DNA of 64,000 bases from Clostridium intestinale DSM 6191 (GCF_900130055.1 NZ_FQXU01000012.1:1-64000), one strand, 5' to 3'. Positions 1 through 8,520 are shown, numbered from the stretch's first letter. Notes: generated by a model from the letters alone, not told the origin. Made by a program: numbers and translations.

Positions 1-222
1 ACTTATCTTTGGTGGAATTGTTATAAGCATATGTATATGGTCGGGGCATGCATTTGCTTCTATAATTTCTACCCCATTTCTTTTACATATTTCCCTTAAT
101 ATTTTTCCTATCTCTGATTTATACTTCCCATATATTATTTGTCTCCTGTATTTTGGTGCAAATACTATATGATATTGACACCTCCATTTTGTGTGTGATA
201 AGCTTTCTATGTCGTTACCCAT
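1..222 (-). CDS. tnpA: IS200/IS605-family transposase TnpA (partial, cut by window edge)
   Basis: This Y1 single-strand transposase is read from ATG at 222 down to the window edge, so only about the first 74 residues are visible. The start MGNDIESLSHTKWRCQYHIVF, followed by PKYRRQ and then CPDHIHML, is typical of the IS200 family. HIH is the metal-binding His-hydrophobe-His pair; the catalytic Tyr lies outside the window. The ATG is preceded by AGGAGGTGTCGT. The element lies directly downstream of the amt terminator and points away from amt. Whether it is intact or an accessory TnpB follows cannot be seen. Confidence 0.9.
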   Translation of the reverse strand, partial: MGNDIESLSHTKWRCQYHIVFAPKYRRQIIYGKYKSEIGKILREICKRNGVEIIEANACPDHIHMLITIPPKIS

Positions 223-240
223 ACGACACCTCCTATGATT

Positions 241-345
241 TATTTGTTTTGCGATTGTCAGTCGCTTTCATTTTATCATAGGAGTTTTTTTCTGTTCAGA
301 GCTAAAGCCTTTTTGTCCACCGGCATAGCCGGAGGTTTTCTAGAC
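241..345 (-). mobile_element. Left end of the IS200-like element with subterminal hairpin
   Basis: Upstream of tnpA a short stem, CCACCGGC/GCCGGAGG type (around 317-334, loop ATA), sits in otherwise AT-rich DNA. IS200/IS605 elements carry such imperfect end hairpins, which TnpA recognises. The outer tip is placed near 335-345 by inference because these elements have no inverted terminal repeats or target duplication to mark it. Confidence 0.55.
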
Positions 346-353
346 AACAAAAA

Positions 354-388
354 AAGTATAAAACCAATTAAAAATTGGTTTTATACTT
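354..388 (-). terminator. Intrinsic terminator of amt
   Basis: A 16-bp perfect stem (AAGTATAAAACCAATT and its complement) with a 3-nt loop is followed on the minus strand by a run of seven T. It lies 55 nt past the amt stop codon. Confidence 0.85.
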
Positions 389-442
389 AATTTTTCACAC
401 AATATTATAAAAATAAACTTATATTTTTAACTTACTTAAAAA

Positions 443-1705
443 CTACGCACTATAGCTTTCTTTTTCTTCTATTACTCCAAATTCACCATATGCACCTTTT
501 CCATGCATAGTTACATCTAGACCATAATCTTCTTCAATATTTGTAGCTCTGAATACTGTAACTAATCCTATAACTTTTACTATTGCAAATGTTACTATAG
601 CTGAATACACTATGGTTGCTGCAATACTTATAATTTGCGCTGATAAAAGAGTAACTCCACCACCGTAGAAAAGTCCATCTGCTCCAGCTGAATTAATTCC
701 TGTTGTTCCGAATAGTCCTACCGCTATTCCTCCCCATATACCACCTATTCCGTGGCATCCAAATGCATCTAATGCATCATCATAACCGAATTTTTCTTTT
801 AGGAAAGTTACTGCCCCATAACAAATTGCTCCGCCGATAGCACCTATAGCTAATGAAGCTATTGGTGTAACAAATCCAGCTCCTGGTGTTATTGCTACAA
901 GACCTGCTACAGCTCCACTTATGAAACCAATAGCTGAGAATTTCTTAGTATGAGAATATTCAAATAACATCCAAGCTAATGCAGCAGCTGCTGCTGAAGT
1001 ATTAGTAGTTATGAAAGCATCTAAAGCTACATCATTTAAACCTAAAGCACTTCCTGCATTAAATCCAAACCATCCGAACCAAAGAAGTCCTCCTCCAAGT
1101 ATTGTCATTGGTATATGATGTGCAGTAATATCTTTTATATTTTTTCTCTTACCTATAAGTAAAGCCACTACCAAAGCCGAAATACCTGAACTTATATGAA
1201 CAACATTTCCGCCAGCGAAGTCTAATGCACCAAGGTTTCTAATCCATCCTCCAACTCCCCATACCCAGTGAGCTATTGGATCATAAACTAGAGTAGTCCA
1301 TGCTAATACGAATAGTATAACTGCTGGGAATCTCATTCTTTCAGCAAAAGATCCTGATATTAATGCAGGTGTTATAATTGCAAACATCATTTGAAATAAC
1401 ATAAATCCTTGATGAGGTATTGTTGCTGCATAATCTGCATTAGGTTCAAACCCTACACCATTTAATAAAGCATATTTTAAATCTCCTATAATTCCTCCAA
1501 TATCATTCCCAAATACCAATGTATAACCTATTAATATCCATTGTATTGATACAAGTGCAATAGTTACGTAACTATGCATAGTGGTACTTACAACATTTTT
1601 CTTTCTAACCATACCACCGTAAAAAAGTGCTAAAGCTGGTGTCATTAACATAACAAGTGCCGTACAAACTAATACAAAAACTGAATCTGCTCCATTAAAT
1701 CCCAT
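443..1705 (-). CDS. amt: Ammonium transporter Amt
   Basis: This Amt/Mep/Rh channel, 420 aa, moves NH4+/NH3 across the cytoplasmic membrane. It has about 11 hydrophobic segments. The twin pore histidines are visible as H170 (GGNVVHISSG) and H318 (FGCHGIGG), together with family motifs such as ALFYGGMVRKKN near the N-terminus and DYGLDVTMHGKGAYGE at the cytoplasmic tail. The ATG follows GAGGGGGACCTTAAT, a strong ribosome binding site. Many clostridial amt genes are followed by a PII (glnB/glnK) gene; here an IS200-like element lies downstream instead and no PII gene is in the window. Transcription probably starts near 1878 and crosses an attenuator-like leader. Confidence 0.96.
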   Translation of the reverse strand: MGFNGADSVFVLVCTALVMLMTPALALFYGGMVRKKNVVSTTMHSYVTIALVSIQWILIGYTLVFGNDIGGIIGDLKYALLNGVGFEPNADYAATIPHQGFMLFQMMFAIITPALISGSFAERMRFPAVILFVLAWTTLVYDPIAHWVWGVGGWIRNLGALDFAGGNVVHISSGISALVVALLIGKRKNIKDITAHHIPMTILGGGLLWFGWFGFNAGSALGLNDVALDAFITTNTSAAAAALAWMLFEYSHTKKFSAIGFISGAVAGLVAITPGAGFVTPIASLAIGAIGGAICYGAVTFLKEKFGYDDALDAFGCHGIGGIWGGIAVGLFGTTGINSAGADGLFYGGGVTLLSAQIISIAATIVYSAIVTFAIVKVIGLVTVFRATNIEEDYGLDVTMHGKGAYGEFGVIEEKESYSA

Positions 1706-1832
1706 ATTAAGGTCCCCCTCTTTAAGTTTAAATTTATTTTTATTTTATAATTCCTTAATCCTCAAATACTAAAAGATGAATTACCATGGTTTAATTCAAG
1801 TTCTTGCATTTGTTTTCACTAAAAAAGAAAAA

Positions 1833-1866
1833 GACGCTTAATAGAGCTGTTGCTCTATTAAACGCC
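1833..1866 (-). terminator. Intrinsic terminator inside the amt leader (candidate attenuator)
   Basis: On the minus strand a 15-bp stem with two G-T wobbles and tetraloop AACA is followed by TTTTTCTTTTTT. It lies downstream of a good promoter and 128 nt upstream of amt. It could also simply end transcripts of the gene at 1970-2989. The upstream half of its stem overlaps a second hairpin (1857-1876). Confidence 0.7.
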
Positions 1867-1876
1867 TTCGTTTAAT
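1857..1876 (-). promoter_or_regulatory. Hairpin competing with the amt leader terminator
   Basis: On the minus strand ATTAAACG-AAGG-CGTTTAAT forms a perfect 8-bp stem. Its 3' arm is also part of the 5' arm of the terminator stem, so the two structures exclude each other. It begins almost exactly at the predicted transcription start. Confidence 0.5.
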
Positions 1877-1884
1877 ATATTTCT

Positions 1885-1912
1885 ATTATATAAGCTGTAA
1901 AGAAAAAAGCAA
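1885..1912 (-). promoter_or_regulatory. Promoter of amt
   Basis: On the minus strand TTGCTT (1912-1907) and TATAAT (1890-1885) are separated by 16 nt. The predicted start is near 1878, immediately before the competing leader hairpins. Confidence 0.6.
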
Positions 1913-1969
1913 TACACTTTTTGAAATTTACAAAAGTTCATTTTGTAACCATTAACATTTGCAATTTGA

Positions 1970-2989
1970 TTAATTTTTCTCTAATTTATTATCAATATTT
2001 TTAATCCCTAGCATTTTATATATAATTATCGCTATAATAAACATAAAAATGTTTATTCCTAAATTGATTTTATCAAAAGCTTGAGGCATAACTAATAGTA
2101 CTGCTAAATCTAAAAATACAAGTACTGTAAAAGCTCCTATAAAAGCTAAAATTACTGATGTAACTTTTTTAATCCAAACAAAATAATAATCTCTCTCTAT
2201 TATATTTCCTTTTATTCTTTTCATTGCCTTGTAAGATAATAACATTAATAAAGCACTAGAAGCCATGAAAAATGCTATGCTTCCAAGTTGCATTCCTAAA
2301 CTCTGAAGTTCTATTCTCCAATCAAAAGCAATAAAAAACACAAAATAATCTACTAAAAATGTACTTATTTTATTTAATAACCATTGAATAGGCCATAAAT
2401 AGCTACTAATTAGAAGGTTAAATAATCCAAAAAGTAAAAACAAGCTATACTCTATCATAGGTAGCAATACCACTGCTATAAAATTATTTTTTATCAAAAA
2501 CATAGATAAAAATCCTAAAGATCCTGCAGTAATAGATACCAAAGTAAATATTATGAAAAACATAATAACTCTAGATGCACCTATAGAATAACCTGAAAAA
2601 ATATCACTATTAATAAAATAAGCCATTAATTTAAATAAAGAAATTATTAAAGTATTTAGAGTTACTACAGAAACAAATGATAAATATTTAGTAAAAAATA
2701 CTTCCTTAAAGCTATATGTGTTTTTATCAATGTCATTAAATAATTCTTTTTTGTCCTTAAACAAAAAAACTATAAATAATCCATATACAAAGTATAAAAT
2801 ACAAGCTTTAATTGGCGCTAAAGATAGATACTTTCTTATTAATACCTCACTTTCTGATATATTTTCTTGTGCTAAAAACATTGTATGAGTATTAGTTAAG
2901 AAAAAACTAATTACTACAATAAAAAACAGAGATAATAGAATAGTTTTTTTGTCCTTTAAAATTATTTCTTGGTTAATAAATTTTTTCAT
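1970..2989 (-). CDS. Multi-pass membrane protein, ABC-2-type permease-like
   Basis: About 339 aa with six to eight strongly hydrophobic segments and charged loops (for example KDKKELFND and KAMKRIKGN). The layout resembles permeases of ABC-2-type exporters, but no signature was recognised. The start ATG at 2989 is chosen because AAAGGAAAGAA lies just upstream. An in-frame GTG at 3070 has no ribosome binding site. No ABC ATPase is adjacent, so if it is an exporter subunit its partner is elsewhere or lost. The function remains unknown. Confidence 0.6.
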   Translation of the reverse strand: MKKFINQEIILKDKKTILLSLFFIVVISFFLTNTHTMFLAQENISESEVLIRKYLSLAPIKACILYFVYGLFIVFLFKDKKELFNDIDKNTYSFKEVFFTKYLSFVSVVTLNTLIISLFKLMAYFINSDIFSGYSIGASRVIMFFIIFTLVSITAGSLGFLSMFLIKNNFIAVVLLPMIEYSLFLLFGLFNLLISSYLWPIQWLLNKISTFLVDYFVFFIAFDWRIELQSLGMQLGSIAFFMASSALLMLLSYKAMKRIKGNIIERDYYFVWIKKVTSVILAFIGAFTVLVFLDLAVLLVMPQAFDKINLGINIFMFIIAIIIYKMLGIKNIDNKLEKN

Positions 2990-3267
2990 TTCTTTCCTTT
3001 CATTAATTGCTTCTATATATTGTATTAATGAAAGATTAAATTTATAATTTTTATTTATTTTTTGTAACACATTATTATATATTTCATATATTAGTTCTAT
3101 AGGGATATACGTGATAGTGTCCTTATCAGGAACCTCTCAAGTTTGTTTCCTTTTCTTTTTTTGAATACCTCAACTCCCATCTATAAATAAACCTCAGCCA
3201 GTGGTTAATAATTAATCACTGGCAAATTACTCTTCAGAACTACTATTCTTTTATTATGTAATAAAAA
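2990..3267. other. Gene-free stretch with an inverted repeat
   Basis: Nothing coding is supported. An inverted repeat, GCCAGTG and CACTGGC separated by 13 nt (about 3195-3221), has no T-tract on either strand, so it is not a convincing terminator. No promoter was recognised. Confidence 0.4.
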
Positions 3268-3294
3268 GGTACTAGAACTTTTAATTCTAATACC
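3268..3294 (-). terminator. Intrinsic terminator of yaaL-bofA
   Basis: A 10-bp stem (GGTATTAGAA on the minus strand, one G-T wobble) is followed by TTTTT. It lies 15 nt past bofA. Confidence 0.8.
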
Positions 3295-3308
3295 TCAAAA
3301 ATAATTTC

Positions 3309-3569
3309 TTATAAAAATAACTTAAATATAACCAAAAATACTACCCCTGGAATCCCAAAAAATCCTGCTATTAAAGCTGTAGTTGCATTTATTCCTATAT
3401 ACAGACCAAATGCCTGTCCAAAAAAATTGAAAATTATTAGTAATATTGCTCCTAATATACCATTTACTATTAATTTCATTAAAACCTTAAATGGCCATGA
3501 AAATATTTTAAATAGAAGTACTAATGCTATTAGTCCAATTACCCCGTAAAGAATTTCTATAGGAAACAT
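3309..3569 (-). CDS. bofA: Pro-sigma-K processing inhibitor BofA
   Basis: This 86-aa integral membrane protein has three hydrophobic segments and the BofA-type C-terminal half, with GIPGVV in the last loop. In Bacillus BofA holds the SpoIVFB protease inactive in the outer forespore membrane until late sporulation. The ATG follows AAGGAGGGGGTCATT. It is 26 nt downstream of yaaL, which is the conserved firmicute pair normally found after recR. In clostridia its exact role in sigma-K control is less settled. Confidence 0.88.
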   Translation of the reverse strand: MFPIEILYGVIGLIALVLLFKIFSWPFKVLMKLIVNGILGAILLIIFNFFGQAFGLYIGINATTALIAGFFGIPGVVFLVIFKLFL

Positions 3570-3595
3570 AATGACCCCCTCCTTAATTTAATTAA

Positions 3596-3868
3596 CTAAG
3601 CTAGTTTCGTATATTTGTCCAAAATGTACTGGTTATCAACCTTTACGCCTCTTTCTTTGGCTTCCTTAATTAAAAAATCTAATCTTCTCTTAGCTGCCTG
3701 CTCTGTATATATGGCAACTTCAATTAAAGTTGGATTATTTACTGTTTCAAACATCATTTGTGCGGACTCTATATCTTTTATAGCTTTGTATATATCCTCT
3801 GTTATATTATCATACCTTAAATTCTCTTCCTTAGAAAATAATATTTTTAAAATCGAATTTTTATTCAT
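3596..3868 (-). CDS. yaaL: YaaL-like protein (DUF2508)
   Basis: This 90-aa soluble, mostly helical protein has the DUF2508 pattern (IKDIESAQMMFETVNNPTLIEVAIY). Its function is not established. It normally lies between recR and bofA in clostridia and bacilli. Here it is still coupled to bofA but is separated from recR by about 1.9 kb carrying a recombinase and a sugar kinase. The start has a clear AGGAGGTATAGT. Confidence 0.88.
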   Translation of the reverse strand: MNKNSILKILFSKEENLRYDNITEDIYKAIKDIESAQMMFETVNNPTLIEVAIYTEQAAKRRLDFLIKEAKERGVKVDNQYILDKYTKLA

Positions 3869-3952
3869 ACTATACCTCCTATAATTTTATCTTAATTATT
3901 GACAATAATTACAAGTTATATGCATAAATTTCTTGAATAGTTATTTTTAGTT

Positions 3953-3981
3953 TTGACATTAATCTTAATAAATTGTATTAT
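3953..3981 (+). promoter_or_regulatory. Promoter of the tyrosine recombinase gene
   Basis: TTGACA (3953-3958), 17 nt, TATTAT (3976-3981): close to the sigma-A consensus. Confidence 0.75.
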
Positions 3982-3986
3982 TTACT

Positions 3987-4008
3987 CAACAAAATAAATG
4001 TTTTGTTG
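3987..4008 (+). promoter_or_regulatory. Inverted repeat between promoter and start of the recombinase gene
   Basis: CAACAAAA-6 nt-TTTTGTTG is a perfect 8-bp inverted repeat just after the -10. It is flanked on both sides by the direct repeat TATTTACT. It could be an autoregulatory operator, a transcript hairpin or a recombinase-binding site. Confidence 0.5.
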
Positions 4009-4030
4009 TATTTACTAAGGAGGATTGTAT

Positions 4031-4630
4031 ATGGGCAGAGATGCTAGTGAAAAAATTAAATATCTAACGCAACAAGAAGCGTCTAGACTTTTTAACTCAA
4101 TTAAAAATTCTAGAGGTATACATTCAATTAGAGATTTAGCAATATTTAGAGTAGCTTATAGATGTGGCTTAAGGGCTTCTGAGATAGCATTATTAAGACT
4201 AGAAGACTACAACATCTCCAAAGGGGAGATTTATTGCAAACGACTTAAAGGAAGTAAAAATAATACTATAAGATTGGATTCTATTACTAAAGAAATTGTT
4301 GATAAACACATAACAATAGCTAATATACATATAGATAGTGAAGCTTTATTTAAGAGCCAAAAGGACAAACCTATTTCTAGACATACCTTAGACTACTTAA
4401 TGAAAAAATATTGCGCAACTGCTGATATTGATGATAAAAAGAAACACCATTTCCATGCTTTAAAACATAGTACTGCTGTTCACTTGGCAGAATCAGATAT
4501 GGATATAAAAGAATTACAATGGTGGCTTGGTCACAAATCTATTTCAAATACCGAAATATATTTTCAATTCACTACAAGACAACAAGAAAAGATGTATGCT
4601 AAATTAGAAGAAAAAAGTGAAATGGTCTAG
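4031..4630 (+). CDS. Small tyrosine recombinase / integrase (catalytic domain only)
   Basis: About 199 aa, corresponding to the catalytic domain of phage-integrase/Xer recombinases without the usual N-terminal core-binding domain. Visible active-site elements are the first Arg in YRCGLRASEIALL, a Lys in LKGSKN, the HxxR region as HALKHSTAVHL (Arg replaced by Lys), WLGHKSISN, and the Tyr nucleophile in EIYFQF. The Arg-to-Lys change could weaken strand cleavage or be a subfamily trait. ATG at 4031 is preferred because AAGGAGG ends 7 nt upstream. It has its own strong promoter and interrupts the usual recR-yaaL neighbourhood. Confidence 0.85.
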   Translation: MGRDASEKIKYLTQQEASRLFNSIKNSRGIHSIRDLAIFRVAYRCGLRASEIALLRLEDYNISKGEIYCKRLKGSKNNTIRLDSITKEIVDKHITIANIHIDSEALFKSQKDKPISRHTLDYLMKKYCATADIDDKKKHHFHALKHSTAVHLAESDMDIKELQWWLGHKSISNTEIYFQFTTRQQEKMYAKLEEKSEMV

Positions 4631-4664
4631 CCTCTATACATTCCATTATAGAATATAATAAATT

Positions 4665-4699
4665 TGAGTATGATAATTCAACTTTATATTATCATACTC
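4665..4699 (+). terminator. Terminator between the convergent recombinase and ROK kinase genes
   Basis: A 12-bp perfect stem (GAGTATGATAAT) is followed by ATTTTTTAT on the plus strand. The minus-strand side has a weaker AAATTTATT tail, so it may serve both genes. Confidence 0.75.
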
Positions 4700-4709
4700 A
4701 TTTTTTATA

Positions 4710-5627
4710 TTAGTTATAGGTAGCCTTAAAATTATATACAGCTCCTAATAAGTTCGAATCATTAAAGTACTTACATACTTTTATATTAGCTCTTATATCT
4801 GCAATAGATATTCCTTCATGGATTATATTTAGCTTTTGTTCTATTCTTTCAACCAAATCTTTTCTTGCGCTTATAGCTCCCCCAATTACTATTATTTCAG
4901 GGTCAAATGAGTATTGTAGATTATATATACATTTTGCAGTAGTTTCAAAATACTCATCTATAGCTAAAATTGCATCTTCATCTCCATTATCAGCTAATTC
5001 AAAAACTTTTTTACCATCTAACTCACTTTTATCTATTCCTTTAAGCTCAGCTGCTCTCCTTACAATAGCATTAGTAGAGCCTTTATCACTCCATGTTGAG
5101 AATTTCTTATTCTTAAAATCAGCTTCAGCTATCATAAAGCCAAACTCTCCACCATAAAGGTTTTTACCTGTATGAAGCTTTCCATCAACTATAACAGCTC
5201 CTCCAATACCTGTTCCACATACTACGAATAACACATTTTTACAACCTTTAGCTACTCCATTCCAAACTTCTGCTAAAGCGGCACAATTAGCATCGTTTTC
5301 CATAGCCATTTTTAAGTTTGTACTATTTTCTATTAACTCCTTAATATTAGGACCGTGTATATAAGGTAATGCACTAGCACCGTTTATAAAGCCTGTTTTG
5401 TTATTAACTGCTCCTGGTGCACTAAGAGCTACCCCCACTAAATTATATTTAGATTTAAATTCATTTGTCACTTCTGATATGTTTTTTATAAGCTCATCTA
5501 GATCTTTTTCACCATCATCACTATGTGGGGTTTTAAAAGATCCCTTTTCTATTATTTCGGCATTTTCATCTATTATGCCATATTTTACTGATCCTCCACC
5601 AATATCAAAGGTCATATAATAATTCAT
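4710..5627 (-). CDS. ROK-family sugar kinase
   Basis: About 305 aa. The phosphate-binding FDIGGGSVKYG near the N-terminus, catalytic-region MENDANCAALAE, GTGIGGAVIVDG and the second-lobe IVIGGAISA are hallmarks of ROK kinases, which phosphorylate hexoses or amino sugars in the cytoplasm. The zinc-binding CxCGxxGC cluster of many ROK proteins is absent (STWSDKGSTN in its place), as in some beta-glucoside and N-acetylmannosamine kinase groups, so the substrate cannot be assigned. ATG at 5627 is chosen because GGAGGGTAAATCT precedes it. It stands alone between recR and yaaL. Confidence 0.85.
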   Translation of the reverse strand: MNYYMTFDIGGGSVKYGIIDENAEIIEKGSFKTPHSDDGEKDLDELIKNISEVTNEFKSKYNLVGVALSAPGAVNNKTGFINGASALPYIHGPNIKELIENSTNLKMAMENDANCAALAEVWNGVAKGCKNVLFVVCGTGIGGAVIVDGKLHTGKNLYGGEFGFMIAEADFKNKKFSTWSDKGSTNAIVRRAAELKGIDKSELDGKKVFELADNGDEDAILAIDEYFETTAKCIYNLQYSFDPEIIVIGGAISARKDLVERIEQKLNIIHEGISIADIRANIKVCKYFNDSNLLGAVYNFKATYN

Positions 5628-5717
5628 AGATTTACCCTCCATCTATTAAAAGTATATACTTATAATTCTATCACATTTGTAAACATATTCATATATCTTT
5701 TTAATTATTTCAAAATA

Positions 5718-5758
5718 AAACCATGTTTTTAGTTTATACTTATCTAAAAACATGGTTT
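5718..5758 (-). terminator. Intrinsic terminator of the dnaX-ebfC-recR operon
   Basis: A 15-bp stem (AAACCATGTTTTTAG and its complement) is followed by TATTTTG on the minus strand, just past recR. Confidence 0.75.
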
Positions 5759-5761
5759 CTA

Positions 5762-6358
5762 TTATATTTGTTTTCTTCCTTCAAGTGCCTTGGATAAAGT
5801 TACTTCATCTGCATATTCTAAGTCTCCACCTACAGGAATACCAGCTGCTATTCTAGTTACCTTAACATCTAGTGGTTTAAGAATTTTAGCTATATACATA
5901 GCTGTAGCTTCACCTTCTATATTAGGATTAGTTGCAACTATTACTTCTTCTATATCAGAATTCATTCTAGCTACAAGCTCTCTTATCTTTATATCTTGAG
6001 GACCTCTTCCCTGCATAGGAGATATATTTCCATGAAGTACATGATATACCCCATTAAATTCTTTTACTCTCTCCATTGTCATTATATCTTTAGGTTGCTC
6101 TACTACACACACAACATTTTTTTCTCTACTAGGGTTAGAGCATATAGAGCAAGGATCTTTATCTGTATAATTTCCACATACTGAACAGTATTTTATAGTT
6201 CCTCTAGCTTGAACTAAGGCTCTTGCAAAATCCTTAACCTCATCTTCCGGAAGATTTAATATATGTAAAGTTAATCTTTGCGCAGTCTTATTTCCAATGC
6301 TTGGCAACTTCGCAAATTCCTCTATTAATTTTTCTATAGCAATAGGATAAAAGTCCAT
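5762..6358 (-). CDS. recR: Recombination mediator RecR
   Basis: 198 aa, full length. The order is the N-terminal helix-hairpin-helix ([12 protein letters not shown]), a C4 zinc finger (CSVCGN..CSIC), a Toprim domain ([29 protein letters not shown]) and the C-terminal [14 protein letters not shown]. With RecO/RecF it loads RecA onto gapped DNA. It sits third in the conserved dnaX-ebfC-recR operon and ends at its own terminator, so the downstream ROK kinase is probably transcribed separately. Confidence 0.97.
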   Translation of the reverse strand: MDFYPIAIEKLIEEFAKLPSIGNKTAQRLTLHILNLPEDEVKDFARALVQARGTIKYCSVCGNYTDKDPCSICSNPSREKNVVCVVEQPKDIMTMERVKEFNGVYHVLHGNISPMQGRGPQDIKIRELVARMNSDIEEVIVATNPNIEGEATAMYIAKILKPLDVKVTRIAAGIPVGGDLEYADEVTLSKALEGRKQI

Positions 6359-6387
6359 TTATTTCCCTTCCTCTCAGAAACAATACA

Positions 6388-6425
6388 GGTGTGACTTAAA
6401 AATAATAAATCCTTAAGACACACCC
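6388..6425 (-). repeat. Inverted repeat between ebfC and recR
   Basis: GGTGTGACTTAA and TTAAGACACACC pair over 11 of 12 positions with a 14-nt loop. There is no T-tract on either strand, so it may be an RNA stability or processing structure rather than a terminator. Confidence 0.4.
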
Positions 6426-6453
6426 AAATATTTCAATTTCTCATTCTAGTCTA

Positions 6454-6798
6454 TTAAAATAGTCCTCCAGGCATTCCCATCCCGCCTGTTAATTTTCCCA
6501 TCTTGCTTGATGTTTCTTCATCTGCTTTCTTTATAGCTTGATTTACAGCACTAAGAACTAAGTCTTGAAGCATTTCAACATCATCAGGATCTACTACTTC
6601 TGGTTTTATTTCTATGTGAGTTAACTCTTTTTTACCATTAACTTTAACTAAAACAGCTCCGCCACCAACTGTTGCTTCAAATTCAGCAACCTCTAAATCT
6701 TTTTGCACTTTTTCCATTTCTTGTTGAAGCTTTTGAGCCTGCTTCATTAAGTTATTCATATTTCCAAGTCCACCGCCAGGGAATCCACCTTTTGCCAT
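6454..6798 (-). CDS. ebfC: Nucleoid-associated protein, YbaB/EbfC family
   Basis: 114 aa. This small DNA-binding dimer has a glycine/methionine-rich N-terminus ([22 protein letters not shown]), a helical segment, the conserved [23 protein letters not shown] core and a GGMGMPG tail. The position between dnaX and recR is the canonical one in bacteria. Proposed roles are nucleoid compaction and help with repair or replication. The ATG follows AAGGAGGATAAGAC. Confidence 0.95.
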   Translation of the reverse strand: MAKGGFPGGGLGNMNNLMKQAQKLQQEMEKVQKDLEVAEFEATVGGGAVLVKVNGKKELTHIEIKPEVVDPDDVEMLQDLVLSAVNQAIKKADEETSSKMGKLTGGMGMPGGLF

Positions 6799-6894
6799 GT
6801 CTTATCCTCCTTATAACAATAAATCTACTAATATTATATAGTATTTTATTTGACTATACAAACCTTTCCTTACTATTAAAGTATTTACCACTTT

Positions 6895-8520
6895 TTATTC
6901 ATCTAAAATTTCTAAAGCATCTTCTCCAATTGTATCTAAAAGTATTTCTTCAGTAGTTTTACCTCTAACTTCCTCAGTTATTACAGAATATTTAACCCTT
7001 ACTCCATCCTTTAGAACTTCACTAAACACTTCATTTACTAATTTAGATGTATCCGGCTTTTCAAGCCTAGACTTATTAAACCCATATTGATCTTCATATT
7101 GAATTTCGATGACTCCATTATTACAAGACACTGGTTTTCCAGTACTAAGAGAAGCATATACAACCATAGCTCTTCTAGCTTTAAACCTCTCTAGTATATC
7201 TTTCCAAGCTCTCTTAACTTCATCTATACTAATTTTTGAATCCTCATTAAAACTAGTATTTATAGAAGCATCCTCCTTCTTTTCTGGTCTTCTAGTAACT
7301 TGAGCTACTTTAGATTCCTTAACCATTTCCGGTTCCTTAGTTTCAACCTTTGCTCTAACAGCTATCTTTCCGCTTTTTATAGCTTCTTCTATTCTATTTA
7401 TTCTAGATATTATTACTTCTTTAGAAGTATCATATTCAATTTTACACATCTTTATAGCAGCTAATTCCATATAGAGTCTTGCCTGCTTACTAACCTTTGA
7501 GCTTTCCTCACACTCTTGAAGGATTCTTATGTCTCTCATAATCTCTTCTATTCTTAAGCGTTCTCCTTGCCCTTTTACTAACTCTATATTCTCTTCTGAC
7601 ATGTCTAAAACTTCTTCTGGATTATTTGTTACCTTAACCATAAGAAGGTTTCTAAAATGGCTTGTAAGGTCTTTTATAAATAAAGACATATCCTTTCCAG
7701 AAAACACAATGTCCTCAATTACTCGCATAGTCTTCTCTATATTTTTTTCTATAACAGCATCTGTTATCTTTAATAAATGATCATTCGTTACAAGTCCAAG
7801 CATAGATACTAACTCATCATAATCAACCTTTCCATCTCCCATGGATATAGATTGATCTAATATACTAAGTGCATCTCTCATAGCCCCATCAGAAACCCTG
7901 CATATAAGAGCTAAACTTTTATCATCTGCAAATACCCCTTTTTCCTTTACTATCTTTCTCAGCCTATTTACCATATGATTATTAGATATTCTCTTAAAAT
8001 CAAATCTTTGACATCTTGAAAGAATAGTAATAGGCAGCTTCTGTGGATCGGTAGTAGCTAAAATAAAAATAACATTACTTGGTGGCTCTTCTAACGTCTT
8101 TAAAAATGCATTTACAGCACCAGTTGTAAGCATATGAACCTCATCCAGTATGTATATCTTGTACTTAGCTTCTTGAGGAGGATATTGAACCTCATCAATA
8201 ATATCTCTCATATTTTCCACTTTATTTCTAGATGCAGCATCCATTTCACTTATATCTATAGCTAAACCCTCGTTTATCTTTACGCACATTTCACACTCAT
8301 TACATGGTTCTCCATCATGAGGATTAAGACAATTTAAAGCCTTTGCAAAAACCTTTGAAGTAGAGGTTTTTCCTGTTCCTCTAGTACCACAAAAAAGATA
8401 GGCATGGGCTATTCTATTAGTTAATATCTGATTTTTTAATGTAGTTGTTACATGTTCCTGACCTATTATATCCTCAAAGGTCTTAGGTCTCCACTCTCTA
8501 TATAAAGCCTTATAAGCCAA
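6895..8520 (-). CDS. dnaX: DNA polymerase III subunit gamma/tau
   Basis: 541 aa. This clamp-loader ATPase has Walker A (GTRGTGKT, near residue 45), a four-Cys zinc module (LNC..PCNECEMC), Walker B (IYILDEVHML) and sensor/arginine-finger region LSRCQRF. Domain III and the tau-like C-terminal part (from about residue 380) follow. No A-rich slippery site was noticed, so a separate gamma product is not supported. It opens the dnaX-ebfC-recR operon. The SRP RNA gene that often lies just upstream of dnaX in related genomes is 22 kb away here. Confidence 0.97.
   Translation of the reverse strand: MAYKALYREWRPKTFEDIIGQEHVTTTLKNQILTNRIAHAYLFCGTRGTGKTSTSKVFAKALNCLNPHDGEPCNECEMCVKINEGLAIDISEMDAASRNKVENMRDIIDEVQYPPQEAKYKIYILDEVHMLTTGAVNAFLKTLEEPPSNVIFILATTDPQKLPITILSRCQRFDFKRISNNHMVNRLRKIVKEKGVFADDKSLALICRVSDGAMRDALSILDQSISMGDGKVDYDELVSMLGLVTNDHLLKITDAVIEKNIEKTMRVIEDIVFSGKDMSLFIKDLTSHFRNLLMVKVTNNPEEVLDMSEENIELVKGQGERLRIEEIMRDIRILQECEESSKVSKQARLYMELAAIKMCKIEYDTSKEVIISRINRIEEAIKSGKIAVRAKVETKEPEMVKESKVAQVTRRPEKKEDASINTSFNEDSKISIDEVKRAWKDILERFKARRAMVVYASLSTGKPVSCNNGVIEIQYEDQYGFNKSRLEKPDTSKLVNEVFSEVLKDGVRVKYSVITEEVRGKTTEEILLDTIGEDALEILDE

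Noticed and set aside
1833-1876. ANTAR-type leader RNA before amt
   Set aside because: Two tandem hairpins can be drawn, but the loops do not show the A1/G4 hexaloop consensus, so only a generic attenuator is claimed.
2990-3070. Longer N-terminus for the membrane protein at 1970 (GTG at 3070)
   Set aside because: There is no ribosome binding site before the GTG, while AAAGGAAAGAA precedes the ATG at 2989 that starts a normal membrane-protein N-terminus.
6895-8520. Programmed frameshift in dnaX
   Set aside because: No A-rich slippery heptamer with a following hairpin was found near the domain III boundary.
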